Shown: positions 15,966 to 26,163 of the stretch, piece by piece | Position numbering within the stretch: position 1 is the stretch's first letter | Layout: each line of letters opens with the position of its first letter | Origin: Solidesulfovibrio magneticus | GTDB taxonomy: Bacteria; Desulfobacterota; Desulfovibrionia; Desulfovibrionales; Desulfovibrionaceae | Reading direction: 5' to 3' | NCBI GenBank assembly: GCA_002482565.1 | Contig: DLGG01000064.1 | Span: 19,284-83,283, forward strand | Length of the DNA: 64,000 nucleotides | Program-made: the position numbers and the translations under genes | Notes under the pieces: generated by a model | Database searches by the model: none | The model's input: the letters and a program-made list of their open reading frames with translations, nothing else | Told to the model about the DNA's origin: nothing

Positions 15966-16174
15966 ACGCCAACGGGCCGTGGCTGCGGGCGGCCTGCGCC
16001 GGTTGCGACAAGCGCCAGGCCGTCCGTAGCCCATATGTGAGCTACCTGATCTACCTGCGCACCAAGCGGTTGGGCGGCTATCCCTTCGGCCAGGAGGACC
16101 TGGCCGAACAAACCTGGATCGACCTGGGAATTCTCGAACTCTACTACCAAAGCCAGCAACCGAGATTGTTTTAA
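15950..16174 (+). CDS. Frameshift extension of tail assembly chaperone (T-like)
   Basis: The minus-one frame relative to the G-like gene is open through the overlap and continues 74 codons to TAA at 16172-16174, encoding LAECLDANGPWLRAACAGCDKR and a Tyr-rich second half. It has no ATG and no ribosome site of its own, so it is best read as the extension of the 165-residue protein. The CAGCDKR segment and the aromatic C-terminus are conserved-looking. The tape measure ATG follows after four bases. Confidence 0.65.
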   Translation, partial: LAECLDANGPWLRAACAGCDKRQAVRSPYVSYLIYLRTKRLGGYPFGQEDLAEQTWIDLGILELYYQSQQPRLF

Positions 16175-16177
16175 GCC

Positions 16178-19100
16178 ATGTCCACCCCCGAAAACCGCGT
16201 CCGCATCGTCATCGAGACCGACAACGCCTCGGGACGTCGGGGCATCCAGGAGACCGTTGCCGACCTGGATGCCCTGGCGGCCAAGGGGAAGGTTGTCGAC
16301 CTCGCTGGCGTGCTCAAGCTGGATGCCAGCGCGGTGACGCAGCCGGTGGCCAAGGCGACCCAAGCCGTGGACGGCCTGGGGGCCACGGTCAAGAAGGCTG
16401 GCGAGGACGCCGGCGCGGCCATGGCCACGGTCGGGGCCGAGGTGAAAAAGGTCGGAGCCGAGGCCGACGCCGGCGGCAAGACCGGCCGCGCGGCCATGCG
16501 CAACCTGGGCACGGGCGCGGCCGAAGCCAAGGCCCAGGCCGAGGCGCTCGGCGCGAACCTCTCCGACATCCGGACATTGGCCGCCCAGCTGGCTCCGGTC
16601 CTGGTCGCGGCTTTTGGCGTTGACCAGGTCATGGCCTTCGCCAACCAGGTCGTGGGCGCGGCCATGGCCATGGAGCAGCTCGCCGCCACCTACAAGGCGG
16701 TGTTCAAGGACAACGCCGCCGAACAGCTCCGCTATGCCGCCGGCATGGCCGACGCCTTCGGCAAGAGTCTGTTGGACGTGGCCGGCGCGTACAAGAAGTT
16801 CGCGGCCGCGTCCGAAGCGGTTGGCCTGTCCACGGACAACCAGCGCCGCACCTTCGAGGCGGTCACCGCAGCCATCACCAAGGTGGGCGGCAGCTCCCAC
16901 GATGTGGCCGGCGCGCTGCTGGCCCTGGAGCAAATGCTGTCCAAGGGGACCGTCCAGGCCGAGGAATACCGCCAGCAGTTCGCCGAACGCATTCCCGGCG
17001 CGCTGAAGATGGGCGCGGACGCCTTGGGCGTGACCACGGCGGCGTTCCAAAAGATGATGGAGAACGGCGAAGTCATTTCCAATGACTTCATCCCCAAACT
17101 GACCACGCAGCTTGAGAAGTTCGGCGACGGCTGGCAGGCCACGGCCGACACCGCCGCCGCCAATGTTGCGCGCTTACAAAATTCCTTCCTGGAGTTGTCC
17201 AATTCCCCTGTGTTGACCGGGCTTGTGAACTCCGTTGTAAAGCTCGGCACCGCCTTCAACAAAAATCTGAATCACAACCTCGAACAATTCAGGGTAACGT
17301 ATCTGGCGCTCATTGCCGAGGCCAAGGGCGAACTTTCGCCGTTCGCCACCTGGACCAACGACCTGGACGGCCTCAAGAAGCAGCTCGACGCCCTGGACCA
17401 ACGCAAGGCGACCTACGTCAAGGACCTCAAGGACCAGGCCCAGGGCCTGGCCGAAGCCCTGGTCAAGGTCCAGACCCATCAAGTAGATTTCGGGCCGTCC
17501 GGCGAGACGGTCGACCAGCTGCGGGCCAAGCTCAAGTGGTTCCAGGAACAGATCACGGCCCTGACCGGCCAGACCTGGGTGGTCAACGTGGTGGCCCAGG
17601 TGGACAACTCCCAGCTCGTCCAGGCCAAGGCCTACATTCAGGACCTCATCAAGGGCACGACCGAATACAAGACCCGGAGCCTGGAGGCGAAGCAATACGC
17701 CCTGGACAACGCCGTCAACATCGTCGCCAGCAACAAGACGACGGTTGAAACCAAGCTGGCCAATCCGAATCTTGACCTGCGCGAGGCCGATGCCTTGTCC
17801 CGGGAACTGCAAAACCTCAACGGCCAGCTCGCGGACGCAAGCCTGGGGTACAAGGAGCTGGGCAAGCAGCGCGAGGAGCTGGCCAGACAGCAGATCAAGG
17901 ATAACGGCGCGGTGGCCGGCTTTAATGCCGGCCGGGGCGGCGTCAATGAGTCCGAACTGGACAAGGGCACCCGGGTGTCCGACGCCCATGCCCTGTCCAT
18001 CGCCCGCCAGACGGACGCCTATGCCGAACTCCAGGCCGGATTGACCAATCTGCCGGGATATTACGAGAAGGTACGCCGCATCCAGGAGGCCGAGGACAAC
18101 ACGGTCAAGAACCTGACCAAGTCGAGCAACGCCGCCGCCAATGCCATGGAACGCTTCGAATCCCAGGGCGCGGCCTATCTCCAGTCCATCGAAAACCAGA
18201 TCGACGCCCTGTCTGCCCAACTCGGCGGCGACAGTCTGGCCGCCGACCTGGCCAAGGTGGACAAGCGCTATGACCAGCTCGCCGCGACCATTCGCAAGGC
18301 CATGATCGGGGCCAAGGGCGACGTGGCCGACTACCAGGCCGCCCTGGCCAAGCTGGAAGAAGCCCGGACCCTGGAACAGCAGATCGTCCAGATCAAGGCC
18401 TGGGGCAAGGCCATGGACACGGCCGCCGCCACCATCAAGGACCTTGGCCGGCTGACCGGCGACCCGGACCTGATTTTCGGCGGCGCGGCCGTCGAACTCC
18501 AGAAGTGGGCGCAGGACCAGGAAAGGACCATCAAATCGGTCTATGCCAACGCAGCCGAACGCGCCCAGGCCCTGGCCGACCTCAAAGAGGAAATCCGCCT
18601 CAAGGAGCTGGAGAACCAGAAAAGCGCCTTCGCCGAGCTGGCCGGGGTATCCGACAACTATTGGAAGGCCGCCTGGGCGCTGCTTGATGAGCACCTCAAG
18701 CGGGTCAAGGACAACTGCGACAGCGAAGTGGCCTATGAGGCCTACGCCGCCAAGAAACGGTCGGAATTGCGCAAGCAGGAGATCGAGGCCCGGCTTGAGT
18801 ACGAGACGGATTTCCTTTCGACGTTAAAAGACGCTCTGTCTCTGGAATTCGGGCTTTACAAGGACGCCGGCACGCGTCGGCGCGACGCCTGGGTGTCGCT
18901 GTCCAAGGAGATCGCCAGCGGCGTCCATGACCTGTCCGACGCCATTGCCGGCGGGGCCACCGACGCCTTCAAGGCCTGGATCACCGGCAGCGGGAGCATG
19001 GCCGACGCCTTCAAGTCGGCCATGGATTCCATGCTCGACTACCTCATGACGATCATTCAGAAAATGATCGCCTATGCCCTGGAAAACTACGTCATCATTC

Positions 19101-21559
19101 CCATTGTCGAGTCGGTGGTGGGTTCGACTTCAACCGGTTCGAGCACCGGGACCGGGACCGGGACGGGCACGAACTCGCTGTCCGCCGCCGCCATGTCCAA
19201 GATCACAAGCAAGGCCGCCGACTATGGCGTTTCCAAGGGTTTGAGCTACGTTACCGACCTTTTCAGCGGCAGCGGCGGCACCTCCCTGGCCTCGCTGTCA
19301 GCCGCCTCGGCTACCGAGATGAGTGCATTAGGCACAACCACCACAACATCCCTCGCTTCAGGAGCTGGCTACACGCAAATTACTTCCGGGGCTGTCCAGG
19401 GTGGCGCTTTAGCGGGAGGAACTACAGCTTCGGCCGGGCTTGGAACGGTCCTTGGCGTGGTCGGCGGCGTGGCGGCCCTTGGCGGCCTGCTGGCCATGGG
19501 ATTTTCGCAGACCAAGACCGAGGAAAAGACCGGCTCCGGTATCCGCGTGGCCATCATCGGCGATTCCACCAACGTGACCGGCACGGACTATTACAAGGTC
19601 ACGACCAGTTCGATGCTTGGCGGTTCGTCCACCTCGCACGAAATCCGTTCCACCGGGCCGGCGGATTCCGAAACGACAAGCGCGGTCAATGACGCCCTTG
19701 GCACCTACACCACGGCCATCAAGGCCGGCTTCAAGGAGCTTGGCGTCGAGACCGCCGACAGCTTGAAGAACTTCTATTTCCCGGAATGGGACGTCGCCCC
19801 AGGCCAGGAAGAGGACTATTACAAGAACGTCTCCAACGCCAAGGTGGGCAAGATATTGGCCGATTCCGGCCTGACCGGGGCCTGGTCGGCCATCGCCGAA
19901 GAGGGGGAATATTGGATCGAGCAGCTTGACCGCCTCTATTCCTCCCTGGCCACGGTGGGCACGGCCACCAAGCAGATGGGCCTGTCCCTCGAAGCCCTGG
20001 CCGGCGAAGACTACATTGCCGCCCTGGTCGACAAGATGGCGGCGGCCGAAGACTCGGCCGGGACGGCCAGCCTGGACTTCGAATCCCTGGCCGGCGTGCT
20101 GGATGACGAAACCCTGGCTTCGCTCAAGGACATGCAGGAGCAAGCCGCCGCCACCGGCGAGGAAGTGCAGGCCACAAACGAGCAGCTCCGCCAGCTCGCC
20201 CTGGCCCAATACGCCAGCGAGATCGTGGCCGCCTTCGGTTCCACCGACGCCGCCCAAAGCGCCTTCAACCGGTTTTTCAGCAACGCCTATTCGTCCACCG
20301 AGCAGGCGACCCGGCTCATGCAATACTATGCCGAGGGCGCGGGCGAAGCCATTGGCGCGCTCAACCAGTCGGGCGTGACCCTGGAAAATTTCTGGTCATC
20401 GTACCGCGCGGCCATGGAATCCGGTCCCATGAGCGCCGGGGAGCTCAAGGCCTGGGACGACGCCGCGCAGTGGGTGGAGGCCTGGGGTTCCTCCCTGCAA
20501 TCCGCCGGGCAGGCCTGGGACAACACCAACCAGACCTTGATCGACGGCATCAACGCGCAGATCGCGGCCCTGGAGCAGCAGCGCGACGCCATCGAGGAGA
20601 CCCTCGACCTCTGGTCCGATTTCCTGGCGAGCCTCAAGGACCTGCGCCGGTCGATCAAGCTGGACGACAACCTGTCCGATCTGTCGCCCTATGAGATTTA
20701 TCAGGAGAAAAAGGCCGCCTTTGACGAGACGGCCGCCAAGGCCCGGGCCGGCGACGCCGAGGCCATGGCCCAACTGCCGGAACTGACCCAGGCCTATCTG
20801 GACGCTTCCCGGGACTATTACGCCTCCTCGGAAAACTACTTCGCCGACTTCAACCACGCCGACGCCACCCTGGCCAGCCTGGAGGATTACGCCCAGGTGC
20901 AGGTCGACCAGGCGCAGGCCCAGCTCGACGCCATCAACAATGAAATCGCCATTCTGACCTTGCAGGTGGACCAGCTCACCCTGGTCAACGCCAACCTGGG
21001 GACGCTGGCCAGCGCCTGGGGCGACGGCGTGTCGGCCATTGTCTCGGCCATCAACGATTCGAGCTTTTCCAGCGCTTATGCCGACTCCATTGCCGCCGCC
21101 AACGCGGCCCAGGCTGCCGCCGCCGCTTCGCTCCTGGCCACGCTCTCCGGCGGGGCATCGAGCGCCGAAGCCGCGACCTCCTCGGGCTTCGATTGGACGA
21201 GCCTTTTCTCCGGCAATCAGGTCGAGGAAGACGAAGACGGGACCATCCATTTCGTCGGCTTTTCCGAGGGTGGCTTGGCCCGGGGCGGGATTCGCGGCGT
21301 GGACAGCATCCCGGCCGCGCTCATGGACGGCGAACGGGTCTTTGACACCAAGCACACGCAGATCCTGGAGTGGCTGTCCGAGGGCGGCAACAAAACGAAC
21401 GTGGACACATCCGGCATCGAGCGCCGGCTTGACCGGGTGGCCGCCACCTCGGCCCTGGCCTCCCGGGCCAATCAGGAAGCCATTGAGGGCCTGCGCGGCG
21501 AGATGGTGGCCGTCTCGCGCAAGCTGTCCCGCGTGGTCCGCAAGGAGAGGACGCGCTGA
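16178..21559 (+). CDS. Tail tape measure protein
   Basis: 1793 residues, the largest gene of the window. The N-terminal 350 residues match tape_meas_nterm (residues about 160-330: AYKKFAAASEAVGLS, GTVQAEEYRQQFAERIPGAL, GEVISNDFIPKLTTQLEKFG). Long coiled-coil stretches follow to about residue 950, a hydrophobic/Gly-Ser region at about 960-1110, then more coils. Near the end is the usual EGGLARGG-x-DSIPAALMDGE motif. It sets tail length and may help DNA entry. At the known ratio of about 0.15 nm per residue the tail would be about 260-270 nm. It ends overlapping the next ATG. Confidence 0.9.
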   Translation: MSTPENRVRIVIETDNASGRRGIQETVADLDALAAKGKVVDLAGVLKLDASAVTQPVAKATQAVDGLGATVKKAGEDAGAAMATVGAEVKKVGAEADAGGKTGRAAMRNLGTGAAEAKAQAEALGANLSDIRTLAAQLAPVLVAAFGVDQVMAFANQVVGAAMAMEQLAATYKAVFKDNAAEQLRYAAGMADAFGKSLLDVAGAYKKFAAASEAVGLSTDNQRRTFEAVTAAITKVGGSSHDVAGALLALEQMLSKGTVQAEEYRQQFAERIPGALKMGADALGVTTAAFQKMMENGEVISNDFIPKLTTQLEKFGDGWQATADTAAANVARLQNSFLELSNSPVLTGLVNSVVKLGTAFNKNLNHNLEQFRVTYLALIAEAKGELSPFATWTNDLDGLKKQLDALDQRKATYVKDLKDQAQGLAEALVKVQTHQVDFGPSGETVDQLRAKLKWFQEQITALTGQTWVVNVVAQVDNSQLVQAKAYIQDLIKGTTEYKTRSLEAKQYALDNAVNIVASNKTTVETKLANPNLDLREADALSRELQNLNGQLADASLGYKELGKQREELARQQIKDNGAVAGFNAGRGGVNESELDKGTRVSDAHALSIARQTDAYAELQAGLTNLPGYYEKVRRIQEAEDNTVKNLTKSSNAAANAMERFESQGAAYLQSIENQIDALSAQLGGDSLAADLAKVDKRYDQLAATIRKAMIGAKGDVADYQAALAKLEEARTLEQQIVQIKAWGKAMDTAAATIKDLGRLTGDPDLIFGGAAVELQKWAQDQERTIKSVYANAAERAQALADLKEEIRLKELENQKSAFAELAGVSDNYWKAAWALLDEHLKRVKDNCDSEVAYEAYAAKKRSELRKQEIEARLEYETDFLSTLKDALSLEFGLYKDAGTRRRDAWVSLSKEIASGVHDLSDAIAGGATDAFKAWITGSGSMADAFKSAMDSMLDYLMTIIQKMIAYALENYVIIPIVESVVGSTSTGSSTGTGTGTGTNSLSAAAMSKITSKAADYGVSKGLSYVTDLFSGSGGTSLASLSAASATEMSALGTTTTTSLASGAGYTQITSGAVQGGALAGGTTASAGLGTVLGVVGGVAALGGLLAMGFSQTKTEEKTGSGIRVAIIGDSTNVTGTDYYKVTTSSMLGGSSTSHEIRSTGPADSETTSAVNDALGTYTTAIKAGFKELGVETADSLKNFYFPEWDVAPGQEEDYYKNVSNAKVGKILADSGLTGAWSAIAEEGEYWIEQLDRLYSSLATVGTATKQMGLSLEALAGEDYIAALVDKMAAAEDSAGTASLDFESLAGVLDDETLASLKDMQEQAAATGEEVQATNEQLRQLALAQYASEIVAAFGSTDAAQSAFNRFFSNAYSSTEQATRLMQYYAEGAGEAIGALNQSGVTLENFWSSYRAAMESGPMSAGELKAWDDAAQWVEAWGSSLQSAGQAWDNTNQTLIDGINAQIAALEQQRDAIEETLDLWSDFLASLKDLRRSIKLDDNLSDLSPYEIYQEKKAAFDETAAKARAGDAEAMAQLPELTQAYLDASRDYYASSENYFADFNHADATLASLEDYAQVQVDQAQAQLDAINNEIAILTLQVDQLTLVNANLGTLASAWGDGVSAIVSAINDSSFSSAYADSIAAANAAQAAAAASLLATLSGGASSAEAATSSGFDWTSLFSGNQVEEDEDGTIHFVGFSEGGLARGGIRGVDSIPAALMDGERVFDTKHTQILEWLSEGGNKTNVDTSGIERRLDRVAATSALASRANQEAIEGLRGEMVAVSRKLSRVVRKERTR

Positions 21560-22893
21560 TGCTGACCAAACTCATTTCCGAACTCGCGGCCGGCATTCCC
21601 AGCCGCACGGCCGAAATCCCGGTCAACATCGCCGGCGTCACCTGCAAGCTGAAGATCGAGGACTTGCTGCGCCTGGCCACCCCGGCCGACAGCGGCGCGG
21701 CAGCGGCTTCCCATGGCCTGCTGGCCCATGTTGTCGCCGGCCTGACCAACGGCCATGTGCTGGTGGCCACCGGCCCCGCGACGTTTGAGTTCCGCCGGCT
21801 CACGGAATTTCACCTGCCCAATCCGGCCGACATCGACGTCAAAGGCAACGCCGCCACGGCCTCGCGCTTGCTCAACCCGAGCCAGATCGCCGGCGTAGTT
21901 TTCGATGGCTCCGGGGCCATCGCCATTCCCCATGGCAATCTGGAAGACGCGGGTGAACATACCCATGCCGTTATTGATGCCCACCTTGAGGCTGTCGGCA
22001 ACCCGCATCGCACCACCGCCGAGCAGATCGAAGCTGTGCCCGTCGCCCAACTGGGTCATGTTCTGGTTGATGCCCAGGACGCCACGCCCGCCCGATTGGC
22101 CCAAAAGATCATGGCCGGCACCGGCGTCGCCATTTCCTTTGAGGCCGTGGACGGCATACCCGAGGCCAACGCGCCGGCTTGTCGCTTACTCGTTATTTCC
22201 ATCGCCGCCCATGCCCACGCCAGCCCGAGCGATGGTGGACAGCTTGCCCATACCGCCCTGACGGGAGTCGGGGCCAACAGCCATGCCCAACTCGACGCGC
22301 ATCTGGCGCATACCGGCAATCCCCACAACGTCACGGCTGCGCAAGTCGGAGCCGCTCCAGCGGGCCATGGCCATGCTTACGCCTCTCTGACCAACCGGCC
22401 GGCCTTTTTCGCCATCATTGCCGTGGCCGGCCAAACGAGCATCGCCGCCGACGTCGAGGCCGACACCCTGACCCTGGTGGCCGGTTCGGGCATTGCCATA
22501 ACCACCGACCCGACCACCGGAACCGTCACCATCACGAACAATGGCGGCGGCATTCCCGGGGCGCATGGTCATACCGGCCCGGCCGACGGCGGCACCGTGA
22601 GCCACACGGCGCTCACCGGCGTGGACACGGACACGGCGACGAGCGCTATCCACCATACCCTGGGGGCAGGAGCCAACCAGGCCGCGCCGGGAAACCATGG
22701 CCATGCCTATCTGCCGTTGGCTGGCGGCGCGCTGACTGGCGCGCTGACGATTATGGGCGGCACGGCCTGGCATTCGGGCAATGACGGCCCCGGTTCCGGC
22801 CTGGACGCCGACACCGTGGACGGCAGACACGCCGACGAACTCGGTTCGACGGCCCTGCGCATCGTCATGGCCCAACAGTTCGGGGGCTTTTGA
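21559..22893 (+). CDS. Phage tail fibre protein with H-x-H repeats
   Basis: 444 residues. Two copies of an approximately 28-residue repeat, H-(4)-DAHLxxxGNPHxxTAxQ(V/I)xAxP, at residues about 133-160 and 241-268, plus repeated HTALTGV and GHGHAY segments. These His-rich repeats are typical of trimeric phage fibres, where HxH pairs can bind iron. The N-terminal 45 residues look like the attachment domain. The C-terminal 80 residues (LPLAGGALTGALTI and DADTVDGRHADEL) are common fibre-end modules. It follows the tape measure with a one-base overlap. Confidence 0.75.
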   Translation: MLTKLISELAAGIPSRTAEIPVNIAGVTCKLKIEDLLRLATPADSGAAAASHGLLAHVVAGLTNGHVLVATGPATFEFRRLTEFHLPNPADIDVKGNAATASRLLNPSQIAGVVFDGSGAIAIPHGNLEDAGEHTHAVIDAHLEAVGNPHRTTAEQIEAVPVAQLGHVLVDAQDATPARLAQKIMAGTGVAISFEAVDGIPEANAPACRLLVISIAAHAHASPSDGGQLAHTALTGVGANSHAQLDAHLAHTGNPHNVTAAQVGAAPAGHGHAYASLTNRPAFFAIIAVAGQTSIAADVEADTLTLVAGSGIAITTDPTTGTVTITNNGGGIPGAHGHTGPADGGTVSHTALTGVDTDTATSAIHHTLGAGANQAAPGNHGHAYLPLAGGALTGALTIMGGTAWHSGNDGPGSGLDADTVDGRHADELGSTALRIVMAQQFGGF

Positions 22894-24518
22894 TGGCCAT
22901 GGCCTATCTTGTGGAAATCGACGCCTATGTGCCGGCCGCCTGGGTCACCGGCGCTGACGGCGTCGGGCTGCTGACCGATCCTGGCACGGCCCTGGCCACC
23001 GAGCCCCGGGTGGAGACCCTGCGCTTTTCCTCTGGCCTGGGCTTCATGTCCCGGCCCGATGATCGGCCGCCAAACGCCTACTACGAACCGCGCGTCAGCG
23101 TGCCCTTCAACTTCGAGCGGCTCATTTTCACCGATGGCACCAGCGCCGGCGCGGCCGATACCGGTTACGGCGAGATCGAACTGGTCAACCCCGATGGGGA
23201 GCTGGATTTCCTGGCCGAGTGCGGCCTGGATGGTCGGCAGGTCCGGCTGCTCCACGGCGACGAAGCCGGACCGCTCGCCGACTTTGAGCTGGTGTTCGTC
23301 GGCACCGTGACCCAGCCGGAATTCTCCTGGCGAAGGGTGGTCCTGCCCGTGCGCGACCGGGCCGAGGAACTGCGCAAGGCCATCCAGCAAAACGTCTACG
23401 CCGGCAGCAACCAAGGACCGGCCGGCGTCGAGGGCACGGCCGACGACCTCAAGGACAAAGGTAAGCCGCTGGCCTTTGGGCGTTGCCGCAATGTGCCGGC
23501 CACCTGTGTCAACGGCTCGACCCTGGTCTTCCAGATCCACGACGGCCCTGTGGCGGCCATCTCGGCGGTCTATGACCGGGGCATGGCCCTGGCCGCGACC
23601 ACCGACTACCCGACCGTGGCCGCCCTGACCGCCGCCGGATTTGCCGCCGGACAGTACGCCACATGCCTGGCCATGGGCCTTTTCCGCCTGTGGTCCAGGC
23701 CGGACGGGGCCGTGACGGCCGATGTGGACGGCGACGCCACCGGCGGCGTCCTGGCCGGTTCCGTGGCGGCCATCATCCGCCGCATCGCCCTGACCTGGGC
23801 GGGCCTGGCCGAGGCGGATATGGACCGCGCCGCCTTCGAAGCCCTGGAAGCGGCCAATCCGGCCTTGGTCGGTTACTTTCAGGACGGCGGCAGCAAGGCC
23901 GAAATCAACGACGTCTTTGACGCCCTGTGCGCGTCCATCGGGGCGTGGTGGTGCTTCGACCGGTTGGGGCGGCTTACCGTGGGTCGCCTGGAGGCTCCGG
24001 CCGGGGAACCCCTGGCCACGCTGACCCCGGTGGAACTGCTCGACTCGGGCGATGGCCTGGAAATCCTGCCGGCCCATGATCTGGCCGACGGAACGCCGAT
24101 CTACCGCGTCTCCCTCGACTATCAGCGCAACTGGAGCCGCCAGGACGACAACGATCTGGCCGGCGGCGTGGCCGACGAGCGCCGGGCCTGGCTGGCCGAG
24201 GACTTCCGCACCGTGGCCGCCACGGACCCGAACATCCGCACCGTCCATCTGCTGGCTCCGGAACTGACCGTCGAGACGCTTTTGGATGACGCCCAGGCGG
24301 CCCGGGCCGAGGCCGACAGGCTGCTGGCCCTGCATGGGGCGGCCCGATTGCGGTTGGTCTTACCGGTCAAGCGCGAGTACGCCCGGGGCCTGGACCTGGG
24401 CAATGTGATCGCGGTGCGGATTGCGCGCTTCGGCCTGTCCGGCGGCCGGCTGTTCGTGGTCATCGGCATGACCGAGGAATACGAAACCGGTCGGGTCACC
24501 CTGGAGGTGGTCGGCTGA
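22893..24518 (+). CDS. Phage tail hub / baseplate protein
   Basis: 541 residues. Beta-rich first part with features of siphovirus hub proteins (PRVSVPFNFERLIFTDG, FVGTVTQPEFSW, VRDRAEELRKAIQ), a central Cys-containing helical region and a last part with VRIARFGLSGGRLFVVIGMTEEYE. By position after the tape measure in siphovirus-tailed Mu relatives it should be part of the tail tip. The start is ATG 22893 (overlap TGATG); ATG 22899 is also possible. Assignment is from position and general pattern. Confidence 0.6.
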   Translation: MAMAYLVEIDAYVPAAWVTGADGVGLLTDPGTALATEPRVETLRFSSGLGFMSRPDDRPPNAYYEPRVSVPFNFERLIFTDGTSAGAADTGYGEIELVNPDGELDFLAECGLDGRQVRLLHGDEAGPLADFELVFVGTVTQPEFSWRRVVLPVRDRAEELRKAIQQNVYAGSNQGPAGVEGTADDLKDKGKPLAFGRCRNVPATCVNGSTLVFQIHDGPVAAISAVYDRGMALAATTDYPTVAALTAAGFAAGQYATCLAMGLFRLWSRPDGAVTADVDGDATGGVLAGSVAAIIRRIALTWAGLAEADMDRAAFEALEAANPALVGYFQDGGSKAEINDVFDALCASIGAWWCFDRLGRLTVGRLEAPAGEPLATLTPVELLDSGDGLEILPAHDLADGTPIYRVSLDYQRNWSRQDDNDLAGGVADERRAWLAEDFRTVAATDPNIRTVHLLAPELTVETLLDDAQAARAEADRLLALHGAARLRLVLPVKREYARGLDLGNVIAVRIARFGLSGGRLFVVIGMTEEYETGRVTLEVVG

Positions 24519-25372
24519 TGGCTGCCTGTCTCCTGTGCTGGCCCAACTACGCCGATGCCGCCAGCTATTCCGGCGGCGTCTGGCAAACGCCCCTGGTCAA
24601 CCTGCGGGATCGCTTCCTGACCAAGGTGGCCAGGACGGCCGGGCTCTCCCTGGAAGCCACGCGCTTTGACGTCGATCTTTCCCGGGACCGCACCATCAAG
24701 GTGGTGGCCATCCCCGGCCACAACCTGTCGCCCTCGGCCCGCATCCGCGTCCGACTCTTCGCCGACGCCGCCAGGACGATCCTCCGGGCCGACTCCGGTT
24801 GGCTGGACGCCTGGCCGGCCATCTTCGCCACTGCTGATCTTGAATGGGAGGCCGACAACTGGTGGTCCGGGCGCGTGCTGGCCGAGGACGTGGCGCGGCT
24901 GCCCCGGTCGTATCTGTACGTGCTGCCGCGCCAAGCCTTTTGCCGCTACCTGTCCGTCGACCTCGACGACCAGGCCAATCCGGCCGGTTATATCGACCTG
25001 GCCCGGTTGGTGGTGGCTCCGGGCTGGGAACCACAATTCAATTTCAGCTACGGCGTGGGCCTTGGCTGGGAATCGGCCACCCTGGCCGAAACCTCCCTGT
25101 CCGGGGCCGAGCACTTCGAGGAGCGGAGCCCGTCGCGCGTGGTCTCGTTCCGCCTGGACTACATGAACCGCGTCGAGGCCACCAACCAGGCCCTGGCCAT
25201 GACCCGCGCCCTGGACGTCTCGGGCGAGGTGTATTTCGTATTTGATCCCGCCAATCACCTGCTCATGCAACAACGCTCTTTCCTTGGCCGCCTGCGTCAG
25301 CTCTCGGCGCTTGAGCATGTGGCCTGCAACATCAACGGCATGGCCTTTGAGATCAAGGAGGTGGTGGCATGA
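24518..25372 (+). CDS. Phage tail tip protein (hypothetical)
   Basis: 284 residues, beta-rich with many Trp and Tyr (LEWEADNWWSGRVL, FNFSYGVGLGWES). No domain identified. Overlaps genes on both sides by one to four bases, so it belongs to the tail tip block. It probably sits near the hub and may contact the fibre. Confidence 0.55.
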   Translation: MAACLLCWPNYADAASYSGGVWQTPLVNLRDRFLTKVARTAGLSLEATRFDVDLSRDRTIKVVAIPGHNLSPSARIRVRLFADAARTILRADSGWLDAWPAIFATADLEWEADNWWSGRVLAEDVARLPRSYLYVLPRQAFCRYLSVDLDDQANPAGYIDLARLVVAPGWEPQFNFSYGVGLGWESATLAETSLSGAEHFEERSPSRVVSFRLDYMNRVEATNQALAMTRALDVSGEVYFVFDPANHLLMQQRSFLGRLRQLSALEHVACNINGMAFEIKEVVA

Positions 25373-25758
25373 GCCAGGCCGCCGACCGTTTGGCCGTTTA
25401 CTACAACCCCGGCGACCATGACCCGGCGACCAACCCCGGCGGCATGGCCGCTGGCGGCCATCGGGACAATTTCATCCCGGCCCTGCGCGACATGGCCGCC
25501 GTGGCCCTGGAAGTCGCCGTCAACGCCGCCAAGGCAGAGGAATCCGCCGCCGCCTTGCGCGGGGCAACGCTGTCCGGCGGCGGACTCGTGATCGCCTCGC
25601 CCACGGATACCGAGGGCGGCAGTCTGGCCGCCAAGCTCGAAGTGGCCGGCCTGGACAAGTCCGTCGTCAACGTCGGCGGCAATGAGCGGGTGCGCCTCGC
25701 GGCCCGGGACGACGCCGGTTCGACGCTCTACCTCGCCCAAACCTGCAACGCTTTCTAG
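25369..25758 (+). CDS. Small phage tail-region protein
   Basis: 129 residues, overlaps the previous gene (ATGA). Pattern: a short N-terminal Gly/Pro-rich part, a helix (ALRDMAAVALEVAVNAAKAEESAAAL), and a beta part with LVIASPTDTEGGSL. Could be a fibre-attachment or tip protein. No family recognised. Confidence 0.5.
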   Translation: MSQAADRLAVYYNPGDHDPATNPGGMAAGGHRDNFIPALRDMAAVALEVAVNAAKAEESAAALRGATLSGGGLVIASPTDTEGGSLAAKLEVAGLDKSVVNVGGNERVRLAARDDAGSTLYLAQTCNAF

Positions 25759-25768
25759 GAGACTTCCC

Positions 25769-26152
25769 ATGGCGGAAAAACCCATATTCCCGGGCGTGAT
25801 CGCCAATGCCGGCGCGTCCATTTCAAACGCCTCCGGCACCACGAAGCAGACCCTCTATACGGCTGCCGTCGGCCTGCGCGTAGACCAAATCCGCGTGTGC
25901 AGCACGGACACGGCCGCCGTGTTGCTGGCCTTTTCGCTTGGCCTGTCCGGCACGGACTATCCCCTCGGCGAAGTGCTGATCCCGGCCGGGGCCGGCACCG
26001 ACGGCAGCACGCAATGGGTCGATGCCCTGGCCATGCTCAATAACGACGCTTCTATGTTTCTCGAAAGCGCCGCAGTGCTCAAGGTCAACGCCAAAGTGGC
26101 CGTGACCAACGGCAAAACCGTTTCCGTGACGCTTTTTGGCGGCGACTATTAA
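25769..26152 (+). CDS. Small phage tail-region protein, beta-rich
   Basis: 127 residues, ATG 25769 after AGGAGACTT. Small beta-rich protein with IRVCSTDTAAVLLAFSLGLSG and KVNAKVAVTNGKTVSVTLFGG. Looks like a single beta-sandwich domain, as found in tail tip or decoration proteins. Function unknown. Confidence 0.5.
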   Translation: MAEKPIFPGVIANAGASISNASGTTKQTLYTAAVGLRVDQIRVCSTDTAAVLLAFSLGLSGTDYPLGEVLIPAGAGTDGSTQWVDALAMLNNDASMFLESAAVLKVNAKVAVTNGKTVSVTLFGGDY

Positions 26153-26163
26153 AGGAGGCGACC

